Source of the DNA: Rhodospirillales bacterium | GTDB taxonomy: Bacteria; Pseudomonadota; Alphaproteobacteria; Acetobacterales; Acetobacteraceae | Reading direction: 5' to 3' | Assembly: GCA_028288785.1 (NCBI GenBank) | Contig: JAQGHV010000165.1 | Span: 1 to 37,912 of the forward strand | DNA: 37,912 nt | Shown: one piece after another, positions 28,893-37,912 of the stretch | Layout: every line of letters starts with the position of its first letter | Position numbering within the stretch: the stretch's first letter is position 1 | Notes under the pieces: generated by a model | The model's input: only the letters and a program-made list of their open reading frames with translations | Told to the model about the DNA's origin: nothing | The model's database searches: none | Translations under genes and position numbers: made by a program

Positions 28893-30514
28893 CCGATCCT
28901 ACCCCCCGCACTTTCGACGCCGTCGAGATCGAACTGCTCTGGCGCCGCCTGATCTCGCTGGTGGACGAGGCCGCCGCCGCGCTGGTTCGCACCAGCTTCT
29001 CGACCCTGGTGCGCGAGAGCTACGACTTCTCCTGCATTGTCACCGACGCATCGGGGCAGTCGCTGGTGCAGGCCACCGAGAGCATCCCGAGCTTCATCGG
29101 CACCCTGCCCGAGACGGTGAAGCACTTCCTCCGCGCCTTCCCGGAGGAGACGCTGTCGCCCGGCGACGTGCTCATCACCAACGACATCTGGCTCGGCACC
29201 GGGCACCTGCCCGACATCACCGTGGCCAAGCCGATCTTCCTCGACGGCAAGCTGGTGGCGTTCAGCGCATCGACCGCGCATGCCCCGGATATCGGCGGCA
29301 AGATCCGCAGCCCCGAGCCGCGCGAGGTGTTCGAGGAAGGGCTGCAGATCCCTCCGCTCCGGTTGATGCATGCCGGACGCGTCGACGACACGCTGGTTGC
29401 GATGATCCGGAAGAACGTGCGCACGCCCGAGCAGACGCTCGGCGACCTCTGGGCGCAGGTCGTCGCACTGGACCTCATGGAGGAGCGGCTGCTGATCCTG
29501 ATGGCGCAGGCGAAGCTCGATCACCTGCGCGACCTCGCCGCCGACATCCATGGCCGCTGCGAGGTTGCCATGCGGGACGCGATCCGCGCCCTGCCCGATG
29601 GCACGTACCATTCGGAGCTGCAGACCGACGGCGTCCTGGACCGGCCGGTGACACTCAAGATGGCCCTCACCATTGCGGGCGACGCCATCACGGTGGACTA
29701 CGCGGGCACCGACGGGCAGGTGGATCGCGCGATCAACTGCGCGCTTTGCTACACCTATGCGATGACGATGTACGGCATCAAGGTGTGCACCAGCGCCACC
29801 CTGCCGAACAACGAGGGTGCCTGGCGGCCGATCACCGTGCTCGCCCCGCCAGGCTGCATCGTGAACCCGCAATTCCCGGCCTCCGGCGGCTCGCGCATGC
29901 TGATCGGGCACTACCTGCCGATGTTGGTCTTCGGCTGCCTCGGCCAGGTGGTGCCGGAGCGGGTGATGGCGGCCTGCGGGTCGCCTATGTGGGGGATGAA
30001 CCAATCGGGCGTGCGCGACGCGGATGACGGCGCCGGAAAGCCCTACGCGAACATGTTCTTCTTCAATGGCGGGATGGGCGGCAACACGCGCGGCGACGGC
30101 CTTTCGTGCCTGTCGTGGCCGTCCAACGTGTCCTCCACCGCGGTCGAGATCAGCGAGCAGATCGCTCCCGTCCGCATCCGCCACAAGCGCCTGCGGGTGG
30201 GCAGCGGCGGCGATGGCCGGCATCGCGGCGGGCTGGGGCAGGAGATCCTGTTCGAGAACCTCTCCGCCACGCCCGTTGCCGTCTCCTTCCTGGCCGAGCG
30301 CACCATCTTCGCGGCCTTCGGCATCGAGGGCGGAGGCGCCGGCGCGCCAGGCGTGCTGGAGATCAATGGCGAGCGCGTCGATCCCAAGCGGCAATACGTG
30401 CTGCATGAGGGCGATACGGTCTCCATGGCAACACCAGGTGGTGGTGGCCATGGCCCGCCTGGCGAGCGTGACCCGGCGGCGCGGCGGGCCGATCACGAGG
30501 CCGGCTACCTCTAG
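28889..30514 (+). CDS. hyuB: hydantoinase B/oxoprolinase family protein
   Basis: FDAVEIELLWRRLISLVDEAAAALVRTSFSTLVRESYDFSCIVTDASG, ITNDIWLGTGHLPDITV; 4-nt overlap with hyuA. Confidence 0.95.
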   Translation: MTDPTPRTFDAVEIELLWRRLISLVDEAAAALVRTSFSTLVRESYDFSCIVTDASGQSLVQATESIPSFIGTLPETVKHFLRAFPEETLSPGDVLITNDIWLGTGHLPDITVAKPIFLDGKLVAFSASTAHAPDIGGKIRSPEPREVFEEGLQIPPLRLMHAGRVDDTLVAMIRKNVRTPEQTLGDLWAQVVALDLMEERLLILMAQAKLDHLRDLAADIHGRCEVAMRDAIRALPDGTYHSELQTDGVLDRPVTLKMALTIAGDAITVDYAGTDGQVDRAINCALCYTYAMTMYGIKVCTSATLPNNEGAWRPITVLAPPGCIVNPQFPASGGSRMLIGHYLPMLVFGCLGQVVPERVMAACGSPMWGMNQSGVRDADDGAGKPYANMFFFNGGMGGNTRGDGLSCLSWPSNVSSTAVEISEQIAPVRIRHKRLRVGSGGDGRHRGGLGQEILFENLSATPVAVSFLAERTIFAAFGIEGGGAGAPGVLEINGERVDPKRQYVLHEGDTVSMATPGGGGHGPPGERDPAARRADHEAGYL

Positions 30515-30577
30515 CCGCCCCCTGGCCTGAGCTTGCCGGCGCGCGCATAGTCGCCGGCAAAACAGGGAGGAAGCGGG

Positions 30578-32206
30578 ATGAAACTCGGCGCAGCGATTGC
30601 GGAAATCATGAAACGTGAGGGCATCGAAATCCTCACGGGATATCCGGTCAACCACCTCATTGAATTCGCCGCCGAGCGGGATATCCGCCCGGTGATGGTG
30701 CGCCAGGAGCGCATCGGCCTGCACATGGCCGACGCCATCTCCCGCGTCACCTCCGGCCGCAAGATAGGCGCCTTTTGCATGCAGCACGGGCCGGGTGCCG
30801 AGAACGCCTATGGCGGCGTGGCGCAGGCCTATGGCGAGAGCGTGCCGATCCTGGTGGTGCCGATGGGCTATGCCCGCCGCATCGCGCATATCGACCCGAA
30901 CTTCAACTCCTCCATCTCGATGAAGGGCATCTCGAAATCGGCCGAGCCGGTGTTCATCGCCGCCGAGATCGGCAACATCATGCGCCGCGCCTTCACCCGC
31001 CTGCGCAATGGCCGCGGTGGCCCCGTGATCGTGGAAGTGCCGACGGATATGTGGAACGAGGAGGTGGCCGAGCCGCTCGACTACATCCCCGTGATGGCGA
31101 CGCGCTACGGCCCCGACCCGGCCGAGATCCGCAAGGCGGCCAAGCTGCTGGCCAATGCGAAGAACCCGGTCATCTATGCTGGCAGCGGCGTGCATTGGGC
31201 CGAGGCGTGGCAGCAGCTGCGCGTGCTGGCGGAGCTGCTGGGCGCGCCGGTAACCACGAGCCTTGGCGGCAAGTCGAGCTTCCCGGAGGATCATCCCCTG
31301 TCGCTGGGCTCCGGTGGGCTCGCGATGCCGCGGCCGGTGCGGACCTTCCTCGATCGCGCGGATGTGGTGTTCGGCATCGGGTGCAGCTTTACGGAGACGA
31401 ATTTCGGCATCCGCATGCCGAAGGGTCCGCGCTACATCCACGCGACGCTCGACCCCATGCACCTGAACAAGGACCTCCGCGCCGAGGTCGGGCTGATCGG
31501 CGATGCCGCCCTAACGCTCGATGCGCTGCTGGCGGAGCTTTCGGGCATGGTGAGCGGGCGCGACTATACCGCCGTCGCCGCCGAGATCGCCGCCGGGCAG
31601 GAAGCCTGGCTTGGCGAGTGGATGGGCAAGCTCACGCACGACAATGGGCCGCTCAATCCCTATCGCGTGCTGTGGGACCTGCAGCACACGGTGGATATGA
31701 AGAACACCATCATCACGCATGACGCCGGCAGCCCGCGCGACCAGCTCAGCCCGTTCTGGAAGGCCACGGAGCCGCTGAGCTATCTCGGCTGGGGCAAGAC
31801 GACGCAGCTGGGCTACGGGTTGGGTCTCGCGATGGGTGCGAAGCTCGCGAAGCCGGAGAAGCTGTGCATGAACGTCTGGGGCGATGCCGCGATCGGCTTT
31901 ACGGGGATGGACTTCGAGACCTGCGTGCGCGAGCGCATTCCGATCCTGTCGGTGCTGCTGAACAACTTCTCCATGGCGATCGAGCTCAAAGTCATGCCGA
32001 TCAGCACGGAGAAGTACCGCAGCACGGACATCTCCGGCGACTACGCGGCGATGGCGCGCGCCTTCGGCGGCCATGGCGAACGGGTGACGGAGCACTCGGA
32101 GATCGTGCCAGCCATCCGCCGCGCGATCGCGCAGACGGAGGCTGGCGTTCCGGCGTTACTGGAGTTCATCACGAGCAAGGAGACGGAAGTCTCGCGCCAC
32201 AACTGA
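30578..32206 (+). CDS. thiamine pyrophosphate-requiring enzyme (acetolactate synthase-like)
   Basis: MVRQERIGLHMADAISRVTSGRKIG (catalytic Glu), HGPGAENAYGGVAQAYGES, C-terminal WGDAAIGFTGMDFETCVRERIPILSVLLNNFSM; GGGAGGAAG-type RBS. Confidence 0.92.
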   Translation: MKLGAAIAEIMKREGIEILTGYPVNHLIEFAAERDIRPVMVRQERIGLHMADAISRVTSGRKIGAFCMQHGPGAENAYGGVAQAYGESVPILVVPMGYARRIAHIDPNFNSSISMKGISKSAEPVFIAAEIGNIMRRAFTRLRNGRGGPVIVEVPTDMWNEEVAEPLDYIPVMATRYGPDPAEIRKAAKLLANAKNPVIYAGSGVHWAEAWQQLRVLAELLGAPVTTSLGGKSSFPEDHPLSLGSGGLAMPRPVRTFLDRADVVFGIGCSFTETNFGIRMPKGPRYIHATLDPMHLNKDLRAEVGLIGDAALTLDALLAELSGMVSGRDYTAVAAEIAAGQEAWLGEWMGKLTHDNGPLNPYRVLWDLQHTVDMKNTIITHDAGSPRDQLSPFWKATEPLSYLGWGKTTQLGYGLGLAMGAKLAKPEKLCMNVWGDAAIGFTGMDFETCVRERIPILSVLLNNFSMAIELKVMPISTEKYRSTDISGDYAAMARAFGGHGERVTEHSEIVPAIRRAIAQTEAGVPALLEFITSKETEVSRHN

Positions 32207-32328
32207 AGTGTCTAGAGAAGCGGCCGGCCGGGCGACGCAATCCTGGCCGGCACGTGCCTCTGACGTGACCTTTCTCCGACACCTCAGGCGCAAGCGCCAG
32301 AACAGCCGGCAGCAGGCAGGTGCGCTAA

Positions 32329-32469
32329 CTACCGGCGGGTCTTCGCCAGGATGACGTCGCGACCGGCAAAGTCGAGCGACACGGGCTCATAGACACGCCA
32401 GCTACCCTTCTTTCCGGCGAGCTGAGAGGTGATGTGGGCTGGCGACCCAGCGTCGTAGGGGAGTCTCAT
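32329..32469 (-). CDS. 46-aa ORF, possible small protein or C-terminal gene remnant
   Basis: MRLPYDAGSPAHITSQLAGKKGSWRVYEPVSLDFAGRDVILAKTRR*; protein-like composition; start lies in the palindrome CATTGTTTCACAATG (32467-32481). Confidence 0.3.
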   Translation of the reverse strand: MRLPYDAGSPAHITSQLAGKKGSWRVYEPVSLDFAGRDVILAKTRR

Positions 32470-32825
32470 TGTTTCACAATGAACGGATCCTCAGCGCCCC
32501 TGGGGAGCATGCTCCGCTACTGGAGCGCGCTCGCCAGCGCGTTTGCCACCCCTGGGCCGGCCTCCGTCGTGCCCTGCCCCACGCCATCGGCCGTCGGCGT
32601 GTGTACGGTCTTCCGTGGGGGTCTGCGCCGGACTGGCGGGGCACCCAAATTCTAAGGTGGCGGCGGCGCTTATGCCGCTGCGTCGCGCGAGCAGTGGACC
32701 GATGCCGGGAAACGCCGACGCTCGCGTTCCTCCATCCCGGGCCGGAATTCGCCAGAGGGTGAAACTATCGTCCCCGACCTCGCCTTTCCTAATGGCCCCA
32801 GTTCATCACATGGAGATGAAAGCTG

Positions 32826-33014
32826 ATGAAAATATCCCTTCGCATGTTGGCACCTATTGCGCTTGCCAGCCTGAGTCTTGTTGCCGGCTGCGCGAGTTCA
32901 CAAAGCAACCCGGCCTTCGTGCCAGCCCCCGGGCGCAATCCGGCGCCACAGAACGAGTCCCGCAGCGGCAACTCAACGGTGCAGCCTGGTCAGTTGGTGG
33001 CCCCAAACCGCTAA
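32826..33014 (+). CDS. small lipoprotein (62 aa)
   Basis: MKISLRMLAPIALASLSLVAGCASSQSNPAFVPAPGRNPAPQNESRSGNSTVQPGQLVAPNR; lipobox LVAGC. Confidence 0.7.
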   Translation: MKISLRMLAPIALASLSLVAGCASSQSNPAFVPAPGRNPAPQNESRSGNSTVQPGQLVAPNR

Positions 33015-33661
33015 GTTGAGCTGCCCTCGGCCTCTAAATCCGCAACGACGTACCAGCCGGTTTGATGGCGCGGGCGCAAGCAGACGGGGCGGGTTGATGT
33101 CCAAGCCGGTCGCCGGTTGGCGGCGATCGGCATCGGCGCAGTTCATGCCTGGTACCGCACCTCAACGGCACTCTCACTTGACGCGGAGGGGGCCACCGTG
33201 TCGTCCGGCCGCAGATGGTCAGCTCCTCTCGGCGACACGAGGCTGATTTCCCACCGGTGAACAAACGGCAGCAGCAACGTTAGCCAGAGCAAGGTGCCTA
33301 AGCCACGCTCCAGCTTCTCGTCCTCCCCCACCTCGCGATCCACGTGTACTGGGCCTCGTCCACCACCCGACTGAGCAGTTGGTGGTTCTTACGCTCCACC
33401 AGGGTAGCCCCGACTGACGCCATGACCGTTACCAGGCCCGCCTCAAGGCCGCCGAATCCTGCAGCCTGCGCCCGGGATAACCGCGCAAAGGTGAATTGCG
33501 CATTCCTTATTGCATCACGCGTCGCACTCCGGGCCCGACTGAAGCGCCTGCCCGCAACTGCCCGTCCAAGCTGGCGTTGCCGAGCCGCTCGCGACGGCTC
33601 GCTCGCTAGGCTCTTCCTCGAGTGGTGGCGGATCAAATCATCTGCCCCGGCGCGAAAGCGC

Positions 33662-33865
33662 CTAACCGGAGAGCAAGCGGCCAAGAAAGAGCACCGCGCC
33701 CCACACAAGGATTGCCAGGATCACGAACGCGGTGATCGGGACACTCGCCGCTCCGGGCGGGGTTCGCCACGGGCGTACTGGCTTTCGTTGGCGGCCCTCG
33801 TCGGCCTGTGCAGCCATGGAGCGAGCCGAGCGTCCCACCCGGCTCCAGGAAGGAGGATGGGGCAT
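33662..33865 (-). CDS. possible small single-TM protein downstream of ctaD
   Basis: C-terminal hydrophobic helix VPITAFVILAILVWGAVLFLGRLLSG; begins 10 nt after the ctaD stop. Confidence 0.4.
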   Translation of the reverse strand: MPHPPSWSRVGRSARSMAAQADEGRQRKPVRPWRTPPGAASVPITAFVILAILVWGAVLFLGRLLSG

Positions 33866-33874
33866 TGTTCGACC

Positions 33875-35467
33875 TTATTGGATGCGGGGGAGTTCCTCGA
33901 AGGTATGGAAAGGCGGCGGGCTGCTGAGCTGCCATTCGAGGGTCGTGGCGCCTGCGCCCCAAGGGTTGGGCGCCGCGACCTGCCCGCTCCGCAAGGTCCG
34001 GAACATGATCCAGCAGAAGATGAAGAAGGAGATCCACGATATCGCCCCGCCTACCGAGGCGACGAAGTGCCAGCTCCAGAACGGCTCAGGATAGTCCGGG
34101 TAGCGGCGAGGCATCCCCTGGTGGCCAAGGAAGTGCATCGGAAAGAACAGGATGTTTGTGCCGACAAAGAAAGTCCAGAAATGCACCCGGCCCCAGGCTT
34201 CCGGATATTGGCGGCCGCTTATCTTGCCGATCCAGTAGTAAATGCCGGCGAAGATGGCGTAGGCAGCGGCCATCGCCATTACGTAGTGGAAATGGGCCAC
34301 GACGTAGTAGGTGTTGTGCACGATGACGTCGATCCCGGGATTGGCCAGCACGACCCCGGTGACGCCACCGATGGTGAAGGTGAGGATGAAGCCGGCGGCG
34401 AACAGCATCGGCGTGTCCATCTTCAGCGACCCGCCCCACATGGTGGCGGTCCAGGAGAACACTTTGATGCCCGTCGGCACCGCGATGACCATCGTCGCCG
34501 CGGCAAAGTAGGCCCTGGTGTCGACGCTGATGCCTGAGGTGAACATGTGGTGCGCCCAGACCACGAAGCCCACGACGCCGATCGCCACCATGGCATAGGC
34601 CATGCCGAGGTAGCCGAAGACCGGCTTGTTGCTGAAGGTGCTGACCACGTGGCTGATGATGCCAAAGGCCGGCAGGATGACGATGTAGACCTCGGGATGG
34701 CCGAAGAACCAGAACAGGTGCTGGAACAGCACCGGGTCACCACCGCCGGCGGGCTTGAAGAAGGCCGTGCCGAAGTTGCGGTCCGTGATCAGCATGGTCA
34801 CGGCGCCGCCCAGCACCGGCGCCGCCAGTAGCAACAGAAACGACGTAACAAGCAACGACCAGACGAAGAGCGGCATCTTGTGCAGCGTCATACCTGGCGC
34901 ACGCATGTTGAAGATGGTCGTGATGAAGTTGGCGGAACTGAGGATCGAGCTCGCTCCGGCGAGGTGCAGCGAGAACAGCATGCAATCCATCGCCGGTCCC
35001 GAATGGTAGGTATCGTCCGACAGCGGCGGGTAAAGCGTCCAGCCGGCTCCCGCGCCCGACCCAATAAAGGGTGACGCCGTGAGCAAGGCGTAGGCTGGCA
35101 CCAGCAGCCAAAAGGACACGTTGTTCAGGCGGGGAAAGGCCATGTCCGGCGCGCCAATCATGATCGGGACAAACCAGTTGCCGAAGCCGCCAATGAGCGC
35201 CGGCATCACCACGAAGAAAATCATGGTGAGGCCGTGCGTGCTCACCCAGGCATTCCAGGCTTGCCCATCGGCGAAGTACTGCAGCCCCGGCTCAGCCAGC
35301 TCCAGACGCATGAGCATGGACATCGCCACCCCCACGAAGCCCGTGATCCCGGCGAAGATCAGGTAAAGCGTGCCGATGTCCTTGTGGTTCGTGCTGAACA
35401 GCCACCGCGCAGCGAAGCTGAGCTTGTGGTCGTGATGCGCATCGGGGGCGTGGTGAAGAGCGTCCAT
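33875..35467 (-). CDS. ctaD: cytochrome c oxidase subunit I (aa3-type)
   Basis: [115 protein letters not shown]. Confidence 0.97.
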   Translation of the reverse strand: MDALHHAPDAHHDHKLSFAARWLFSTNHKDIGTLYLIFAGITGFVGVAMSMLMRLELAEPGLQYFADGQAWNAWVSTHGLTMIFFVVMPALIGGFGNWFVPIMIGAPDMAFPRLNNVSFWLLVPAYALLTASPFIGSGAGAGWTLYPPLSDDTYHSGPAMDCMLFSLHLAGASSILSSANFITTIFNMRAPGMTLHKMPLFVWSLLVTSFLLLLAAPVLGGAVTMLITDRNFGTAFFKPAGGGDPVLFQHLFWFFGHPEVYIVILPAFGIISHVVSTFSNKPVFGYLGMAYAMVAIGVVGFVVWAHHMFTSGISVDTRAYFAAATMVIAVPTGIKVFSWTATMWGGSLKMDTPMLFAAGFILTFTIGGVTGVVLANPGIDVIVHNTYYVVAHFHYVMAMAAAYAIFAGIYYWIGKISGRQYPEAWGRVHFWTFFVGTNILFFPMHFLGHQGMPRRYPDYPEPFWSWHFVASVGGAISWISFFIFCWIMFRTLRSGQVAAPNPWGAGATTLEWQLSSPPPFHTFEELPRIQ

Positions 35468-35687
35468 AAACTGGCTCCGCGGGGCGATTTTCCATGCAAC
35501 GGAGTAGGAAAAACCCCGTTTCATCCGCCCTCGATTTTCTCGTGCACAATCCCGATAGCCCGCGACCCCTTTTTGAATGCCACGATGCACTTGGCGCCGA
35601 GCGACCAGCCCGTTCAGGCGGCTTGTGCGGGCGAACCACTATCAGGCGGATTCGCGCCGTGGCGGCCGGCGCGGAAAGCGCTCTCCG

Positions 35688-36659
35688 TCAGTCGATGGCG
35701 ATGCGCGCCTCCCGCGCAATGGCCTGCCAGCGGGACGCGCTGGCCGCGACCCAACCATCGTTCGCCTCCCTCGGCACCGCCAATGGCTCCACGTAGGCTG
35801 TGCGCAGACGCTCCGCCGTCTGGGCATTGCGGCTGCGTTCCAAAGCCTCTGTCAGCCGCTCGAGGATAGGCGCGGGGGTGCGCTTGGGGACCGCCAAATT
35901 AAACCAGATGCCGAGCTCATAGCCGTTCAATCCAGCCTCCTGCATCGTTGGAACCTCTGGTAAGGCGCTGGCGCGCCCGCCGGTGGTCACCGCGAGCGGC
36001 AGCAGCGATCCGGCACGGATATGCGCCGTCGAGGTGGCCGTGGTGTCGAAGGCGAAATCCACGTCTTTCGCGAGCATGGCGGCGACCAGCGGCGAAGAGC
36101 CACGATAAGGCACGTGCGTCGCCTCGATCCCCGCCATTCGCAGGAACACGGTGGCCGAGAGATGCGAGGAAGACCCATTGCCAACCGAGCCATAGATCAG
36201 CGGGCGTCGCTTGGCCTCGTCGATCAGGGTCCGCACCGTCGTCGCCTGCACGCGGCTCGGGATGACAGAGAGGACGTTGGCGACTTCGCCGATGGTACCG
36301 AGGCTCGTGAAGTCGCGCACTGCATCCACACCGGAGCTCGCATACAGGATCGGGTTCACGCCAAACAAGGCAGTGGTGCCGAACAGGATCGTGTGGCCGT
36401 CTGCCTCGGCCTGTGCAGCGGCTTGCGTGCCGATGTTGCCGCCGGCTCCGGCGCGGTTTTCGATCACGACGGGCTGCCCGAGCTCGCGCCCGAGTGGATC
36501 GGCAATGATGCGGGCGACGATGTCGTTCACTCCGCCAGGCGGATAAGTGACGATGATGCGGATCGGCCGGCTCGCCTGCCAGCCCTGGGCGTGGATGGCA
36601 GGCGCAGAGAGAAGCAGCCCAAAGCTCGCCAGGGCGGCGCGGCGTGTCGCTGTGATCAT
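35688..36659 (-). CDS. tripartite tricarboxylate transporter substrate-binding protein (Bug/TctC family)
   Basis: MITATRRAALASFGLLLSAPAIHAQGWQASRPIRIIVTYPPGGVNDIVARIIADPLGRELGQPVVIENRAGAGGNIG. Confidence 0.92.
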   Translation of the reverse strand: MITATRRAALASFGLLLSAPAIHAQGWQASRPIRIIVTYPPGGVNDIVARIIADPLGRELGQPVVIENRAGAGGNIGTQAAAQAEADGHTILFGTTALFGVNPILYASSGVDAVRDFTSLGTIGEVANVLSVIPSRVQATTVRTLIDEAKRRPLIYGSVGNGSSSHLSATVFLRMAGIEATHVPYRGSSPLVAAMLAKDVDFAFDTTATSTAHIRAGSLLPLAVTTGGRASALPEVPTMQEAGLNGYELGIWFNLAVPKRTPAPILERLTEALERSRNAQTAERLRTAYVEPLAVPREANDGWVAASASRWQAIAREARIAID

Positions 36660-36941
36660 GGTCGTCTGATTTCCTGCTCGGTTGATCCGCGCTTGTTGAG
36701 CCGTCATCGGCGGGTGAGGTCTGCAAGACAGCATGATCGGCCGATTCGCTGGCGTGACGTCAAGCCGAACTAACCCGTAGCCGAAATGCGGCGGTCAGGG
36801 CAGCTTCAGCGAACTGAGCGTCGCCGTCGGCGGTCACGCGGCGCTGGGTCGGGAATCTTGCACGAGGTAAGTGGCGCCGGCGTCAACCAAAGCGCGCATC
36901 AACACCCGCCGGGCGGAACTACCGTCGCTCCGGCCGCCCGC

Positions 36942-37820
36942 TCATGAGCCGGCCTTCGCCCGAGATCCGGGGCCCGACGGCAACCCGGAGACCGGGTAGG
37001 GCGAATCCGAGAACAGGCATTGCTGCTGATCGAACAACCAGCGCAGGGCGCTGGGATTTTCGTCGAAGAGGTACTGCCATCCGCGCACGAGCTTCACGAG
37101 GAGCTCCTCCGGGGTCATTGAGGCTTCTCGGAGGTCGGACCCAATCCCCGCGAAGGTCACCAGGCGTTGGCCGCACTCAAACTTGGCGAGGATGTCGTCC
37201 GACTCCTGCATCACGCGGCGGGTCAGATCCGAGTCCTTGAACCCACCAACGGGACGCGTGTGCACCACCGACACCCCGTCGATGATGCCGATCCGCTCGT
37301 AGCCGAGGATCTTCGGCCAAGCGGAATCGAGGCCGAAGCCCCATCCCGTGGCCGAGAGCGCGAAGGTGGGAAGGAGCTCCTCGAGAGTCGCCCGGCGGAA
37401 GCAGGGGATCATGATCTCTATGAAACCAACCCGCCTTGCGAAGAAGCTCGGGTTTCGCATCGCGATGAAGTGCGCATAATGCGAGGTTTCGTGGAGGGCC
37501 GGCGCGAAGAGATGAAAATCAAGCGCGCGCCCGACCTCGAACATCTTCGAAATAGCATCCTGTCCGGCGAGGATGTCGTCATCGGGAAGCCAGACCTGGT
37601 CGTAGTCACGCCAGCCGGGCCATGTGTTCAGCAGCTCCGTCAGGCCGGTCCATTTCGGGCCAGGGATGACGTCACCAATCTGGCAATCCAGGTCCTCCTG
37701 CGGCCCGATCTCTTCGAATGGACAAAGGTATAGGTCCCAGTCTCGCGCCTTGCCTGCATCGATCCAGCAGCGGTGAAGCGATTTCCGGCCAACCCGGGCG
37801 ATGACGAGAGAGCGGCTCAT
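36942..37820 (-). CDS. DUF707 family protein (glycosyltransferase-like)
   Basis: MSRSLVIARVGRKSLHRCWIDAGKARDWDLYLCPFE..., YDQVWLPDDDILAG (DDD motif), GWGFGLDSAWPKILGYERIGIIDGVSVVHTRPVG. Confidence 0.8.
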   Translation of the reverse strand: MSRSLVIARVGRKSLHRCWIDAGKARDWDLYLCPFEEIGPQEDLDCQIGDVIPGPKWTGLTELLNTWPGWRDYDQVWLPDDDILAGQDAISKMFEVGRALDFHLFAPALHETSHYAHFIAMRNPSFFARRVGFIEIMIPCFRRATLEELLPTFALSATGWGFGLDSAWPKILGYERIGIIDGVSVVHTRPVGGFKDSDLTRRVMQESDDILAKFECGQRLVTFAGIGSDLREASMTPEELLVKLVRGWQYLFDENPSALRWLFDQQQCLFSDSPYPVSGLPSGPGSRAKAGS

Positions 37821-37912
37821 GAAGCCTCCGAAAACTGGTCGAACCCGCCGGCTGCATGCCCCGCAGCTTGCCTATCTGCGCGAACACTGCATCCACCCCG
37901 GCTTCCGCCGAC

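Noticed and set aside
28757-31462. 901-aa minus-strand ORF antisense to hyuB and the TPP enzyme
   Set aside because: His/Arg/Gly-rich low-information translation typical of an antisense frame in high-GC coding DNA; the plus-strand genes are clearly real.
36670-36940. Possible gene remnant between the Bug and DUF707 genes
   Set aside because: A minus-strand frame ending ...RRVTADGDAQFAEAALTAAFRLRVSSA* looks mildly coding-like, but there is no recognisable family.
37819-37912. Plus-strand ORF MKPPKTGRTRRLHAPQLAYLREHCIHPGFRR running off the window
   Set aside because: Too short to judge and its start overlaps the divergent DUF707 start codon.

Overview
A GC-rich chromosomal window, probably from an Acetobacteraceae/Roseomonas-like alphaproteobacterium; this lineage is inferred from protein style only. 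Most of it is ordinary metabolism and regulation: alpha/beta hydrolase, methyltransferase, LysR, TrxB, Lrp/AsnC, threonine dehydratase, GreA, CarB, LysE, SDR, CarA, YqeY, a molybdenum hydroxylase pair, dihydropyrimidinase, a COG0523 GTPase, HyuA/HyuB, a TPP enzyme, three Bug/TctC solute-binding proteins, an orphan CtaD and a DUF707 protein. Six observations stand out. (1) The carA reading frame carries an N-terminal HTH-like module, has palindromes at its start and heads a tightly packed carA-...-carB-greA gene block. (2) A cassette encodes a caspase-fold protein that has lost its Cys, a c-heme/HAMP sensor with no output domain, and a Ser/Thr kinase with a duplicated C-terminal module. (3) A class A beta-lactamase pseudogene has lost its Ser70 (SxxK) region and carries two frameshifts and two nonsense codons. 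(4) A COG0523 GTPase is translationally coupled to a dihydropyrimidinase and sits beside a hyuAB/TPP locus. (5) A triple stem-loop element lies between convergent genes. (6) Several small unannotated ORFs or gene remnants are present. No CRISPR array, rRNA, tRNA or intact mobile element was seen. Family calls are by eye; no searches were run.
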